Assembly: GCF_000429405.1 (NCBI RefSeq) | Contig: NZ_KE386897.1 | Location: 380,031 to 444,030 of the forward strand | Length of the DNA stretch: 64,000 nt | Direction of reading: 5' to 3' | Origin: Algoriphagus marincola DSM 16067 | GTDB taxonomy: Bacteria > Bacteroidota > Bacteroidia > Cytophagales > Cyclobacteriaceae | Shown: in pieces, positions 33,900 to 43,900 of the stretch | Position numbering within the stretch: position 1 is the stretch's first letter | How the letters are laid out: every line of letters starts with the position of its first letter | Translations under genes and position numbers: made by a program | The notes under the pieces: generated by a model | What the model was told of the DNA's origin: nothing | The model's input: only the letters and a program-made list of their open reading frames with translations | Databases searched by the model: none

Positions 33900-34919
33900 T
33901 TGTCTATTTGCAAAAGGCAATCACATCCTGAAGTGAAATACATCTCTATCAATCTTTATAAAAAAATAATTGACTGTGCTATTGAGGAAGGTATGGCCAA
34001 GGAGGATTTTACCAATCTCCCAACCTCGATTGATGTAATTGATTCAATTAAGGCGGTACCGGCAGACCATTTTTTCGGATTGCATGAACTACTTGATGAA
34101 AGGCTTGGGCCCGGTTTTGCAATAAGAGTAGGACAAAAAATGGAAATTGAAGATTACGGTGTCCTGGGTTTATCATGGAGGACTTGTTCTTGGGCAGGTG
34201 AGATCTTTGAGCGAAGTGAGCGATATTTCAAATTATTATCGAACACGTACTTTTTTAAAATGGAAAGAGATGGTGAACTTTCGCATATCTATTTATTGAG
34301 GGAACCTCATCGAAGAGGAGTCGAACTTTCTAATGAGGCTACTATTTCTGCAACGATAGTGGTGCTCAAGGCAATGACCGAAACGGATTTATCTCCTACG
34401 CAAGTTACGTTTAAGCATGACTCACCGGGTGATTTATCGAGTTATATAAAAGCCTTCAACTGTAAAATATTTTTCAATAAACCCTATTACTCCATTACCT
34501 ACCGAACGGTAGATTTGGAGATGCGTACCGCAAAAGCTGATATAAGTATCAATCGATTTTTGGTGGACAGAGTGGAAGAAGAGACGCGTGGAATAGAATT
34601 TAGTATAGGGAAAATTTCCTCTGATGTTGAGATACTTATCAAGAATGCCTTGCCAAGTGGCATTCCGTCATTGTCCCAAATAGCCAGTCACATTGGCATG
34701 AGTAATCGTACGCTTAACCGAAGATTATCAGAAAGAGGGATCACTTTCCGCGAGTTGGTACAAAAATCTCAAGAAGAAGTTGCCAAGGATCTGCTTAAAA
34801 ACTCCAATAGAAGTATAGGAGAAATTGCCTATGAGACAGGCTTTTCCGAGCAAAGTACATTCAATAGAGCATTCAAGCGTTGGGTAGGCTGTTCACCCTC
34901 CGAGTTCAAAAAAAAGTAG
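33900..34919 (+). CDS. AraC family transcriptional regulator (ligand-binding N-terminal domain)
   Basis: A protein of about 339 residues with an Arabinose_bd-like N-terminal domain (about 30-210; AVPADHFFGLHELLDERLGPGF and LGLSWRTCSWAGEIFERSERY) and a C-terminal double HTH (SLSQIASHIGMSNRTLNRRL and RSIGEIAYETGFSEQSTFNRAF, ending VGCSPSEFKKK). The N-terminal type is known from regulators such as OruR. The start is uncertain: no ATG is available, only TTG at 33900 or GTG at 33933, and a stop lies 27 bp upstream. It is read in the same direction as the downstream redox/membrane genes, with a 103-bp gap, and is their probable regulator. Confidence 0.88.
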   Translation: MSICKRQSHPEVKYISINLYKKIIDCAIEEGMAKEDFTNLPTSIDVIDSIKAVPADHFFGLHELLDERLGPGFAIRVGQKMEIEDYGVLGLSWRTCSWAGEIFERSERYFKLLSNTYFFKMERDGELSHIYLLREPHRRGVELSNEATISATIVVLKAMTETDLSPTQVTFKHDSPGDLSSYIKAFNCKIFFNKPYYSITYRTVDLEMRTAKADISINRFLVDRVEEETRGIEFSIGKISSDVEILIKNALPSGIPSLSQIASHIGMSNRTLNRRLSERGITFRELVQKSQEEVAKDLLKNSNRSIGEIAYETGFSEQSTFNRAFKRWVGCSPSEFKKK

Positions 34920-35022
34920 AAATTTTTCAGTTTGGCGCAAAGTGCTAAATCATTGGCTTAACTTGTCAATAGCAGGACACTCATGGCCTATACCTTTGTA
35001 TTCATATCAATAGTTAATTGAG

Positions 35023-35382
35023 TTGAATCAAAATCTCACATATAAGTCTTTGTTTTTCAGTGTTCTGACAGTTGTCCTATTTCTAGGGTCAAGCTTCATT
35101 CCTCTAGAAGAATTGGAACCGGTAAACTTTCAGTATGCTGCCAGTGAAGACCTGCAGATAGAAAGAGAAGTCTTGAAAATTCTCCAAACCAAATGCAATG
35201 TCTGTCATCAAAGACAGAACCCATTTATGGTCTTTAAAGAACAGAATATTTCTAGGAGAGCAGGTAAAATCTATCAAATGGTATTCATTGAAAGGAGCAT
35301 GCCTAAGGGAACTGATTATCAACTGACGGAGGAAGAATACAGTCAATTAAAAAACTGGCTTTTAAAACAAAAAATCAATTAA
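35023..35382 (+). CDS. Small membrane-anchored protein with a CxxCH haem motif
   Basis: A 119-residue protein with one N-terminal hydrophobic segment (LFFSVLTVVLFLGSSFIPL), then a periplasmic part containing C-N-V-C-H near residue 58-62 and a Met in RSMPKGTDYQLTEEEY, the arrangement of a mono-haem cytochrome c or haem-binding domain. The start is TTG at 35023; no ATG fits. It is followed at once by the DUF1772 gene. In related genomes such small haem-binding proteins sit next to oxidoreductases or DUF1772 genes; an electron-transfer role is inferred. Confidence 0.75.
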   Translation: MNQNLTYKSLFFSVLTVVLFLGSSFIPLEELEPVNFQYAASEDLQIEREVLKILQTKCNVCHQRQNPFMVFKEQNISRRAGKIYQMVFIERSMPKGTDYQLTEEEYSQLKNWLLKQKIN

Positions 35383-35885
35383 TGATGGAAGTTCAGATTC
35401 AGAATATTTCACTCAATGTAGCATTGGTTCTCACGGGACTATCAGCGGGGTTATTTTTTGCTTGGTCGGTTTCGGTAATTCCGGGAACCCAAAAAGTGGA
35501 TAGCCTCAGCTATTTGGAGACCATGCAAAGTATTAATCGGGAAATTATCAACCCTGCTTTCTTTTTGGTCTTTTTCGGGAGTATAGCAGCACTATCCTAT
35601 TCGACCTATAGCATTTATGGGCAGGGTACGAACGGTTTTTGGATTCTGGTAGCTGCGACTTTGACGTATCTGCTTGGAACAATAGGTGTGACAGGGATGG
35701 GTAATATACCCCTTAATAATGAGTTGGAGCTATTGAATTTAGCTAAACTAAGTACAAAAGAAATTACCGAATTCAGGGAATATTATGAATTGAGATGGAA
35801 CAAGTTCCACACCTACCGGATGCTGTTTTCAGTCCTGTCCTTTTTAATGACTGTTATAGCTCTCAACTTTCAATTGAAGAATTAA
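35382..35885 (+). CDS. DUF1772 membrane protein
   Basis: A 167-residue protein with four membrane segments (about 10-30, 55-75, 82-102 and 142-162). The family pattern is visible: LTGLSAGLFFAWSVSVIPG, INREIINPAFFLVFFG and GTIGVTGMGNIPLNNELE, followed by WNKFHTYRM. DUF1772 includes anthrone oxygenase-like proteins of fungi; the bacterial members are mostly uncharacterised. Its ATG overlaps the last base of the preceding haem-motif gene, and the NmrA-type gene follows after 22 bp, so the three are one operon. Confidence 0.88.
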   Translation: MMEVQIQNISLNVALVLTGLSAGLFFAWSVSVIPGTQKVDSLSYLETMQSINREIINPAFFLVFFGSIAALSYSTYSIYGQGTNGFWILVAATLTYLLGTIGVTGMGNIPLNNELELLNLAKLSTKEITEFREYYELRWNKFHTYRMLFSVLSFLMTVIALNFQLKN

Positions 35886-35907
35886 TCACAAAAATAAAAT
35901 ACGAACT

Positions 35908-36750
35908 ATGAAGAAAAATATTTTAGTAATAGGAGGGACCGGTAAGACTGGTCACCGAGTGGTAGAAGGATTGTTTCAACTGGGCCAGAATGTATTCGTG
36001 GGCTCAAGAAAAGGCTCTCCTGCATTTGATTGGGATGATTTCAGCACATTCGCCCCGGCTCTAAAAGGAATAGATCGAGCTTATATCGTCTATTATCCTG
36101 ACTTAGCGGTGCCAGGTGCTAAAGAAGCCATTGAAGCCCTAACAGAGGCTGCCTTGCATGAAGGGTTAGAAAAAGTGGTGCTTCTATCCGGAAAAGGTGA
36201 AAGGGAAGCGGAAGCCTGTGAGGAAATCGTTGCGAATTCAGGCTTGAATTATACTGTCGTGAGAGCATCTTGGTTTAACCAAAATTTTAGCGAAGGGGCA
36301 TTCTTGGATTTTATTTTGGCGAGGCAGGTAGCCTTACCAATGCCAGAGGCAGAAATCCCATTTGTGGATGCTGATGACATAGCAGAGGTGGTTACAAAAG
36401 TATTGCTTGATGATTCCTACAATGGAGAAATCATTACTGTAACCGGCCCTGAGCGATTGACATTTCAGCAGGTTGTTCAAATGATGGAGAAGGGAACAGG
36501 AAAAGACATACAATACCTTCCAATTTCTATTGAAGAATTCAAGGAAGGAATGAAAGCTGCAGGACTCCCTGATTCTTATGTATGGCTTTTCAGTTATTTG
36601 TTTCAAGATGTTCTTGGAAATCCTGCTAATCAGCTTGTCTCCAAGGATGTGGAAAGAGTTCTGGGGAGAAGAGCTACTTCATTTGAAGAATACGTACAAA
36701 AGACTGCTTTGACAGGGGTTTGGAATCAAACGGTGTCCGGTAGCATTTAA
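35908..36750 (+). CDS. NAD(P)-binding NmrA-family oxidoreductase
   Basis: A 280-residue atypical short-chain dehydrogenase. The Rossmann N-terminus is MKKNILVIGGTGKTGHRVVEGL with GGTGKTG as the glycine motif, then the NmrA-like VRASWFNQNFSEGAFLD and PFVDADDIAEVV. There is no YxxxK catalytic pair in the usual place, so it may be a redox sensor/regulator or act on quinones, as NmrA and QOR2 do. It is cytoplasmic. It follows the DUF1772 gene and precedes a small membrane protein by 13 bp. Confidence 0.9.
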   Translation: MKKNILVIGGTGKTGHRVVEGLFQLGQNVFVGSRKGSPAFDWDDFSTFAPALKGIDRAYIVYYPDLAVPGAKEAIEALTEAALHEGLEKVVLLSGKGEREAEACEEIVANSGLNYTVVRASWFNQNFSEGAFLDFILARQVALPMPEAEIPFVDADDIAEVVTKVLLDDSYNGEIITVTGPERLTFQQVVQMMEKGTGKDIQYLPISIEEFKEGMKAAGLPDSYVWLFSYLFQDVLGNPANQLVSKDVERVLGRRATSFEEYVQKTALTGVWNQTVSGSI

Positions 36751-36763
36751 ACAGGAGAGGATC

Positions 36764-37168
36764 ATGCAGGCAATAAATATTAAACAAGCTAGTATTTCAG
36801 CATTGGTCGTATGGGTAATAGGAGTCAGTGCTTTTATTGGCTCTTATTTCATTCCTATAATGGATAATCTGGATGACCAGGCAAATTGGGCATTGACTGT
36901 GGCTTTAGTACCAGCGGTTTTTATGGGGGTCTACATCTATTACAGACGCAATCCGCGAATAAACTGGATGATATTAGGTGGCTATATGTTCTTTCTAACC
37001 ATGATTTTGGATGCAATGATTACAGTTCCATTATTCATTATTCCCGCGGGAGGTAATCATCTTAGCTTTTTTGGGGATCCCGGTTTTTGGGTTTTGGGAG
37101 TCGAATATTTAGTACTGGTAGGCTTAGCTACTTTATTCCTCAGTAAGAATGAAATCAAGATGGGGTGA
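36764..37168 (+). CDS. Small four-helix membrane protein (DUF5367-like)
   Basis: A 134-residue hydrophobic protein with four membrane segments (about 10-30, 42-62, 70-95 and 105-128) and a short charged C-terminus (LSKNEIKMG). The FFGDPGFWVLGVEYLVLVG part and its length resemble DUF5367 proteins; this assignment is tentative. The function is unknown. It is the last gene of the run that begins with the AraC regulator, and the downstream lipoprotein gene starts 7 bp after its stop. Confidence 0.7.
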   Translation: MQAINIKQASISALVVWVIGVSAFIGSYFIPIMDNLDDQANWALTVALVPAVFMGVYIYYRRNPRINWMILGGYMFFLTMILDAMITVPLFIIPAGGNHLSFFGDPGFWVLGVEYLVLVGLATLFLSKNEIKMG

Positions 37169-37175
37169 TTTTGCT

Positions 37176-38126
37176 GTGAAGAATCTCAAGAGGGTCTCGA
37201 GTATTCCTGTTTTCGCCTTATTTCTATTTGCCTGTTCAAAGCAAATCATAGAGAATTCGAAGGTTACTTTATTAAGTGACAGCCTTCCAAATGAAAAAGC
37301 TTTAGTCTTTGGCAAAGGGACAATTTCAACTGATGCCTTTGAATTTGCGATCACTTTCAGTCCTGAAATGGATGAAGTGTTTTGGACAAAAAGGCAGCCA
37401 GATTCCCAAAATGAGATTTGGATGATGAAATTGGAAAATGAGGTTTGGTCTGAACCGGAACCTGTGATTTTTAAGGCAGAATCGGGATGGGATTTTGAGC
37501 CACACATCAACCCACAGGGAACCCGGCTTTATTTTGGCAGCACAAGGCCCTTGCCTGATTCTGCTAAATCCAACGGACTTCATCAATGGTACTGCACGAG
37601 AACTCCAAATGGATGGAGTGATCCGGTTCCATTAGAAAGTCCAATGATAGAAAAGTCAGTGATCATGTATCTGACCGCTTCTTTAAAAGAAAACCTGTTC
37701 TTTACCACAGGAGAAAAAGGGGATAAGCCTGAAGATTGGGTAATCTATCGTTCAATTAAGAAAAATGGAATATATCGATCGATTGAAAGGATGGGAGAGG
37801 CGATCAACTTTCATGGAAAATATATAGCCCATTCTTACATAGCCCCTGATGAAAGCTATCTTATTTATGATGCAAAACGTGATCTTGGGCATGGAGAAAG
37901 TGATTTATACATCAGTTTCAAAAGAAATGGACAATGGACTAAAGCCTTGAACATGGGGCCATCAGTCAATAGCCATCTAAACGAAATGTGCCCGAGTATT
38001 TCCCCTGATGGGAGGTATTTGTTTTTCCATCGGGGAGATGGTATCAGAGGAGATATTTATTGGGTAAAATTCAATTCTCTAAAAAAGCAATTGGAGCATC
38101 AAAGTAAAAACAATTCAAAAAAATGA
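37176..38126 (+). CDS. PD40/WD40-like beta-propeller lipoprotein
   Basis: A protein of about 316 residues. The GTG at 37176 gives a lipoprotein signal MKNLKRVSSIPVFALFLFAC and sits 7 bp past the previous stop; an ATG at 37149 would overlap it. TolB/PD40-like blades follow: DFEPHINPQGTRLYFGS, SYIAPDESYLIYDAKRD and PSISPDGRYLFFHRGDG. It is clearly paralogous to the lipoprotein at 47890-48780, sharing the IAPDES and NMG-x2-(V/I)NS blocks. A scaffold or ligand-binding role at the envelope is likely. It overlaps the following serine hydrolase gene by 4 nt (ATGA). Confidence 0.82.
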   Translation: MKNLKRVSSIPVFALFLFACSKQIIENSKVTLLSDSLPNEKALVFGKGTISTDAFEFAITFSPEMDEVFWTKRQPDSQNEIWMMKLENEVWSEPEPVIFKAESGWDFEPHINPQGTRLYFGSTRPLPDSAKSNGLHQWYCTRTPNGWSDPVPLESPMIEKSVIMYLTASLKENLFFTTGEKGDKPEDWVIYRSIKKNGIYRSIERMGEAINFHGKYIAHSYIAPDESYLIYDAKRDLGHGESDLYISFKRNGQWTKALNMGPSVNSHLNEMCPSISPDGRYLFFHRGDGIRGDIYWVKFNSLKKQLEHQSKNNSKK

Positions 38127-39793
38127 AATTCAGGTTTTTAATAATTCTACAATTTGCATGTATTCACTGTGCAAAAGCTCAAGTAAATTCAGACTTAGAA
38201 TCCATTTCTTTTAAAATTGATAGCCTGCTAGCTAATTATCATGAGAATGAACCTGGTGTGGCTATCGGACTTGTAAAGGAAAATCAATTGATTTATGAAA
38301 AGTATTTTGGATTGGCCAATCTTGATTATGAAATACCAATTCATAAATACACCACGTTCCATGTGGCCTCAGTTTCAAAGCAGTTTACAGCTTTTGCCAT
38401 CCTTTTATTGGAAGAAGAAGGAAAACTCTCCTTAGCCGATGATATTAGAGCCTATCTTCCGGAGATGCATGAATTTGAGAATACAATAACCATCAGTCAT
38501 TTATTAAATCATACCAGTGGGCTAAAGGATAAGTACAACCTTTTACGACTTTCTGGATGGACGCTAGATGATGTGATCACCAATGAACAGGTATTAGATA
38601 TCATTTTCAATCAAGAGACATTGAATTTCCAGCCTAATGAGAAACATATGTATAGTAATGCCAATTATGCCTTGTTGGCAGAAATTGTGGCTAGGGTGTC
38701 GAAGATGTCTTTTGCAGAATTTACGCAGCAACGCATTTTTGAACCCCTGCAAATGAATGATTCAAAATTTGTCGATCAAAAAGGACAGGTGGTCAAAAAC
38801 AAAAGTCTTTCTTATTATAAGGTTGATTCAATTTACGTGGAAGATCTTTTTAATAATTTCAGTGTTGGCGCCACTAATCTGAATACGACTATTACAGATT
38901 TGAGTAAATGGGCTATTAATTATCAGACCAAAAGAATAGGTAGCCAAGCTGTTTTTGATAAAATGCTGACCTTGAGACCTTTGAATAATGGTGAAAACTA
39001 TGCCTATGCTAATGGCTTGTTTATCAATACCTACAGAGGCTTTAAACGCCTAGAGCATAGTGGTCAAGATGCGAGCTATCAGGCTTATTTGGCAACTTTT
39101 CCAGAATTGAATCTCAGTGTGATTTTTACAAATATCAACGGCGAAATTAATGGTGCAAGGATGGTTTATGATATCATGGATATTTGTTTGGAGGTATATG
39201 CCAATGATAAAATTGCCATAAATACAATTCCCAATAAGCTGACCCATCAAGAACCTATCTCAATTACACCTGATAAATTAAAGCCTTATCAAGGCCATTA
39301 TTGGGATGAGGGTGACAGTTACTCCAGGGAGATTAAATTTGAGAATGATACCTTACGCTTTATTACAAGCAATGGTAAAACTGCATTGGTCCCTGTCGGT
39401 GAACATAGTTTTGAATTGGATATTGAGGATTATGTTGCAGTTTCTTTTTTGGAAGAGGAGATGATTATTACACTGGATGATGGGTATCAAATCATTTCTG
39501 AGAAATATATTCCTGCAAATTACAATGCCACCAAACTACATGAATTTACGGGAAGATATTACAGCCCTGAATTGAACGCCTATTACTCATTTTCCATAAT
39601 TGGGAATCAGTTAGTCGCAAAACACACCAGGCTTGGAGAATTTTATTTGGAAGCGATCAAAAAGGATTATTTCATCGGTAACAAAGGATCTTTTTTAAAG
39701 GTGGTTTTTAGAAGGAATACATCCAATGATCTCACAGGATTTGAAGTATCCAGTAGCAGAGCTAAAAATGTTTCTTTTTTGAAACTTGAATAG
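38123..39793 (+). CDS. Secreted serine hydrolase, beta-lactamase class C fold plus C-terminal lipocalin-like domain
   Basis: A 556-residue exported enzyme (signal MKFRFLIILQFACIHCAKA). Motifs: S83-V-S-K86 (ASVSKQF), Y-S-N in HMYSNANYAL near 173 and H-S-G in LEHSGQDAS near 313, the class C triad. Residues beyond about 380 form a beta-rich domain of the kind often attached to Pab87/EstB-like peptidases and esterases (YYSPELNAYYSFSI). D-amino-acid peptidase or esterase activity is more likely than beta-lactam hydrolysis. It has a full-length paralogue at 50875-52542 with the same C-terminal domain (YYSEELQTSYKF). Confidence 0.88.
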   Translation: MKFRFLIILQFACIHCAKAQVNSDLESISFKIDSLLANYHENEPGVAIGLVKENQLIYEKYFGLANLDYEIPIHKYTTFHVASVSKQFTAFAILLLEEEGKLSLADDIRAYLPEMHEFENTITISHLLNHTSGLKDKYNLLRLSGWTLDDVITNEQVLDIIFNQETLNFQPNEKHMYSNANYALLAEIVARVSKMSFAEFTQQRIFEPLQMNDSKFVDQKGQVVKNKSLSYYKVDSIYVEDLFNNFSVGATNLNTTITDLSKWAINYQTKRIGSQAVFDKMLTLRPLNNGENYAYANGLFINTYRGFKRLEHSGQDASYQAYLATFPELNLSVIFTNINGEINGARMVYDIMDICLEVYANDKIAINTIPNKLTHQEPISITPDKLKPYQGHYWDEGDSYSREIKFENDTLRFITSNGKTALVPVGEHSFELDIEDYVAVSFLEEEMIITLDDGYQIISEKYIPANYNATKLHEFTGRYYSPELNAYYSFSIIGNQLVAKHTRLGEFYLEAIKKDYFIGNKGSFLKVVFRRNTSNDLTGFEVSSSRAKNVSFLKLE

Positions 39794-40014
39794 GTATTGA
39801 TTTATCCTTGAGTTTACAGCTTTTGTTCAATCGGAATGATTCAAGGGAATTTTCCTATTTTAAGATCTGCTCCGAAACACAAAAAATGGTCTAGCTTCCA
39901 CAGGTTGGGATAGCAAATGGTTTCACAGGTTTCTATTTTGCTGCAGTAACTCTTTTTAATAATTGAAATAATTGAACGAATAAATCAAACGATAACATTA
40001 TTTTCAACAACGAC

Positions 40015-40467
40015 ATGCAAGTAAGAAAAGCAAAAAGGGGGGACCTAAGGTATATTGTGGAAATGCTGGCGGACGATGACCTTGGAAGCACCCGTGAGGA
40101 CTTTCGATTTCCAGTTCCTGCCTCGTATAAGGATGCTTTCGAAAATATCAGCTTGGACCCCAATCAAGAATTGATGGTAGTTGAAAATTTGAAAGGAGAG
40201 ATTATTGGCACCATGCAATTGACTTTTATTCAGTATTTGACTTATCAGGGTGGTATTCGGGTCCAGTTGGAAGCGGTAAGGATTCATAAAAATCATCGAG
40301 GAACTGGGCTTGGAACTGAAATGATCAAGTGGGCCATTTCCAGAGCAAAGGAAAAAGGGGCTCATTTGTTTCAGCTAACTACTGACAAGAAGCGAACAAA
40401 GGCAAAAAGTTTTTATGAAAGTCTCGGGTTTGTAGCAAGTCATGAGGGTATGAAGTTAGTACTTTGA
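40015..40467 (+). CDS. GNAT family N-acetyltransferase
   Basis: A 150-residue acetyl-CoA-dependent transferase. The GNAT motif A is seen in VRIHKNHRGTGLGTEMIKWAI (the R-G-T-G-L-G pyrophosphate loop at about 101-106), with motif B in FYESLGFVASHEGMKL. The start MQVRKAKRGDLRYIVEML is typical. The substrate is unknown. It stands alone after a 220-bp gap in which no gene or hairpin is seen, 34 bp upstream of a small membrane protein gene. Confidence 0.92.
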   Translation: MQVRKAKRGDLRYIVEMLADDDLGSTREDFRFPVPASYKDAFENISLDPNQELMVVENLKGEIIGTMQLTFIQYLTYQGGIRVQLEAVRIHKNHRGTGLGTEMIKWAISRAKEKGAHLFQLTTDKKRTKAKSFYESLGFVASHEGMKLVL

Positions 40468-40501
40468 TTGACCTTCTATAGTTTGAGAAAAAGGAGAAAA
40501 A

Positions 40502-40888
40502 ATGAAACCAAATATTGCCACTAAAACTTTATTGCTAATTCTTGTCTCACTGGTATTTTTTCATGTCAGTGTTCTTCTAAAGATTATTCCAGAAGACATT
40601 GTATGGGGAGGAAGTTCAGAGGCTAGGGATAATACCTATCTCCTCGAAAGTATTTCTTTATTGGCCACTTTTTACTTAATCTTCGTTTTATTAATTAAAG
40701 GATCTTTCATTAAGCAATTACTCCCTCATAAGGTGGTGAAAGTCTCTCTTTGGGTTTTCCTTATTCTATTTCTACTCAATACCCTGGGGAATCTACTTGC
40801 GCAATCCGCTACTGAGAAATTTTTTGCTTTAATCACGATGACAATCGTGGTATTGTTAGGGATTATACTGAGAAGTAAAGAGGATTAA
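40502..40888 (+). CDS. Hypothetical membrane protein, 128 aa
   Basis: Four predicted membrane segments (about 8-28, 50-68, 78-98 and 105-122) with little loop between them, and a charged C-terminus (RSKED). I do not recognise the family. The N-terminal part (LLKIIPEDIVWGG) precedes the second segment as a short periplasmic loop; similar WGG-loop proteins are found as lone small membrane proteins in Bacteroidota. It probably shares a transcript with the GNAT gene upstream and converges on the permease/peptidase fusion. Confidence 0.7.
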   Translation: MKPNIATKTLLLILVSLVFFHVSVLLKIIPEDIVWGGSSEARDNTYLLESISLLATFYLIFVLLIKGSFIKQLLPHKVVKVSLWVFLILFLLNTLGNLLAQSATEKFFALITMTIVVLLGIILRSKED

Positions 40889-40912
40889 TCGGTATTTAAA
40901 TTCATAGTGGAC

Positions 40913-43900
40913 TCAGCGATTTTCTTCATTGCCAGAAATCTCTATAAAATTATCCTCCCGGTTTTGATCTGGGCGAGTACCCCAAGGATCCAATGCTATC
41001 CAGGAAGGAATTTGATCCAGTGAGAGCGTAAACCGACCTTTGCCTGATCGGATTTTTACATTTTGAGTGAAAAGGTTTTGGTGGTCAGAGACCAGTTTTT
41101 TAGGGTGTACTTCAAATGCAGCCAGTTTGATTTCCTCTTCCATAGCTACTTCCCGCTCCGAACCGTCAAGTTGTCTTTCCAATTTGGTAGCCTCATAGTC
41201 TAGGCTTAGTTTTATTTGACCTTCTGGGGTTTTTTCGATTTCAGATTTTAGGATTCGGATGTCATAGGTGATGATTTTTTCAAACCAGTCTTCTATGAGT
41301 TTTTGTCTATCAGGAGATATTTTTTCCTTCATTTTCTTTAGGAAAAGCTCAGAATCAACGACCGGCTTGGCTTGACTTCGGGAAGTATCCACCAGCTCGC
41401 GAATGATGCTGTTGAGTTCTTTTTCTCCCAAAAAATCTCGAGCAGCAAGTAAGGCTGACAAACTTTTTCCGTAGGCCAAATAGCCTTGATTTTCCTGTTC
41501 GGCAAGACTGTTTTCTGGCTTTGTGGAAATGGCTCTCCCTGTAAAATAGGTTCTGTTGGCTTGGTCACTTAGGTACCAAGTAGCTGATTTCCCAATCATT
41601 TTTTCCAAAAGCAACACTTCCGCATATTTGGCTAAGCCTTCCACAAATAACGAGGCTCCCGGCACATTTCGTGGAGCCAATAAGTGGCCAAACCATTGGT
41701 GCGCGACTTCATGAACTGCTCGCTTGGTCTGAAGGTCAAATTGAGGAGAACCCTCTTTGACAAGGAAATATTTGTCTTCCGTCATGCTGATCACGCCGGG
41801 ATGGGCATAGCCACCAATTCCCCAAAAGCCTGGGATTTCTACCAATTTCAAGTGATTGAAAGGATATTCGCCAAAGTTTTCATTGCAATAGATTAAGGCT
41901 TCCTTCATAATCTGAAGGGTTTTTGAATTGAATCGGCTATGAGTTTCAAGGCTGTAGACTTCGAGTTGACTGCTTCCATTATCCAGGCTATCCTTTTGGT
42001 AATGGCCTGAAAAAAATGCAAGAGCAGGGAGTATAGGCTCTTTGGATTTGAAATGGTAAATGCTTCGATTTTCCTTCACTCTTCTTTCAATCAGTTTTCC
42101 AGACGTCGAGGCAGTCTGATCTTTTTCTGTTTTCACAATAGCCTCAAAAGTCACTTTAAACAGGTTTTTTTCAGTACTTCCGCTATGCGTGTCTATCCGA
42201 TTGGCTAAGGGTTTTGGAGGAAGATTTCGCTTTTTCCGTTCTGCATAATCTTTGATTTCCATGGATTCAGAGTATCCAAAGAATGGAGCGAAATCCCTGA
42301 AATTGAGGTAGGATCCGTTCGGTACGAGGGCTTTTTGAGAACCAAGAATGTTTTTTTGTGGCTTGACGGTAAATGAAAAGCCTAGACTATCGCCGGGAAA
42401 AATTGGCTCTTTAAAGCGAATGTGGTACAGCTTTAATTCTTCGACATAGCCATAGTCCTCTGTTTTTTCTAGAATTAAATCATGCAAACTTTCTTTTTCC
42501 TGAATCAATAATTCCTGAACGGCTTGTGTGCTGGGGTTAACTAGTTTTCCACGCACGATTGCCTCGTAAGCTCCCTGAGAAGGCTTCATATCTATTTCAA
42601 AATGTAAATCTGCATAGGCCAAAACAGGTGCATCAATATATTTTTTGAATTCTTTCTCATACCATGCCCGTTGATCCAATAGCTTGGTCATTGAAGGAAA
42701 GCTTTCTTCGCGTTCTGTTTTCAAATACATGCCTGTCCAAAATCCCAGAAAAAGGGTAGAAAAAAGAAGTGCCAGTCGAGTGCTTGTATTCCTCAGTATT
42801 TTTAGACCTCGAAGAGAAATTGTTTGGTCCCATACCGAATAAAGCCAAGTCCCAAGTGCCAGGGTAAATACTCCCCAAATCAGGCTTAAATGCAAGAAAG
42901 GCCTCACTTGAATGACAAATCCAGCTAGTTCGCTGTAAGTTAAGAATGGGATATTTCCAAATTGAAATAGCGGATGTGACAAACCCACAGTAGAACTCAA
43001 GGGACCTGCAAAAAGTCCGAAACTGATAGCAGAGAGGCCTATTCCCAAGTACTTATGTGGTATGAACCGCTGAATCAGTAAAAACAGTGTACTGAAATAG
43101 ACCAGACTCAGGCCGGGGCTCAGGAAAAGTGAGAGTAGGGCCCAGGAATGGCTGCTTAATGGCTGTTGGGCCAGTTGGAAAATCAAGCCAATAGAAACGG
43201 TCAGGCTAATCATGGTGAGCATTAGGATTACCAAGGTAGTCCAGCTAGCTAAAAACAGCAGTCCTTTTGGGGCAGGAGTAGCATGGATTAGGTCGCTCAT
43301 CCGGCTATCTTTTTCCCTCCAAGTGAGGGATGCGCTGTAAAACAATAAGAGGATAATCCCGAAGATCAACAGCGGTTGCTGCACTCTGTCTAAGAGAATT
43401 TGGGTGGCAGGATAAAAGCTTTCTTCGTAAGAGCCTCCTGAGAAGAGTTTAAAGTAGATCTCAGTTGCTGCGATGATTAGCCAGGCAGCTAAGATGGTCC
43501 AGAACGGAATACTCTTGAAGACAAATTGAAGAGAGGACCGGAGGTGAGATGCAAAGACTGCTCGGTATTGACCTGTTTTTGGAATCAGTTTTTCTACTTG
43601 AGCTGGCTCTAACGCTTCAGTAATCTCTTCCTTTTTGACTTTTTGTTTCCCCTTCGACTTTCTAAATGAAAAGCGTTGGTAGGCCATGGTCAAGAGACTG
43701 ATTGAAATTAGAAACCAAATCAGCCTATTCCAGGCAAAAAAGCCTGACAGTTGGACTCCTAAATGGTTTTTTTCAAAACTTGTCCAGAGGTTTGTCTGAT
43801 GAAAAAATGCGGAAAGTCCGAATGGATCCAGGACCGCTGCCCAAATCAAATTATCGCTCGCTACAGGTGTTGCATTTGCCATCAGGGGTGAGTTGAGAAA

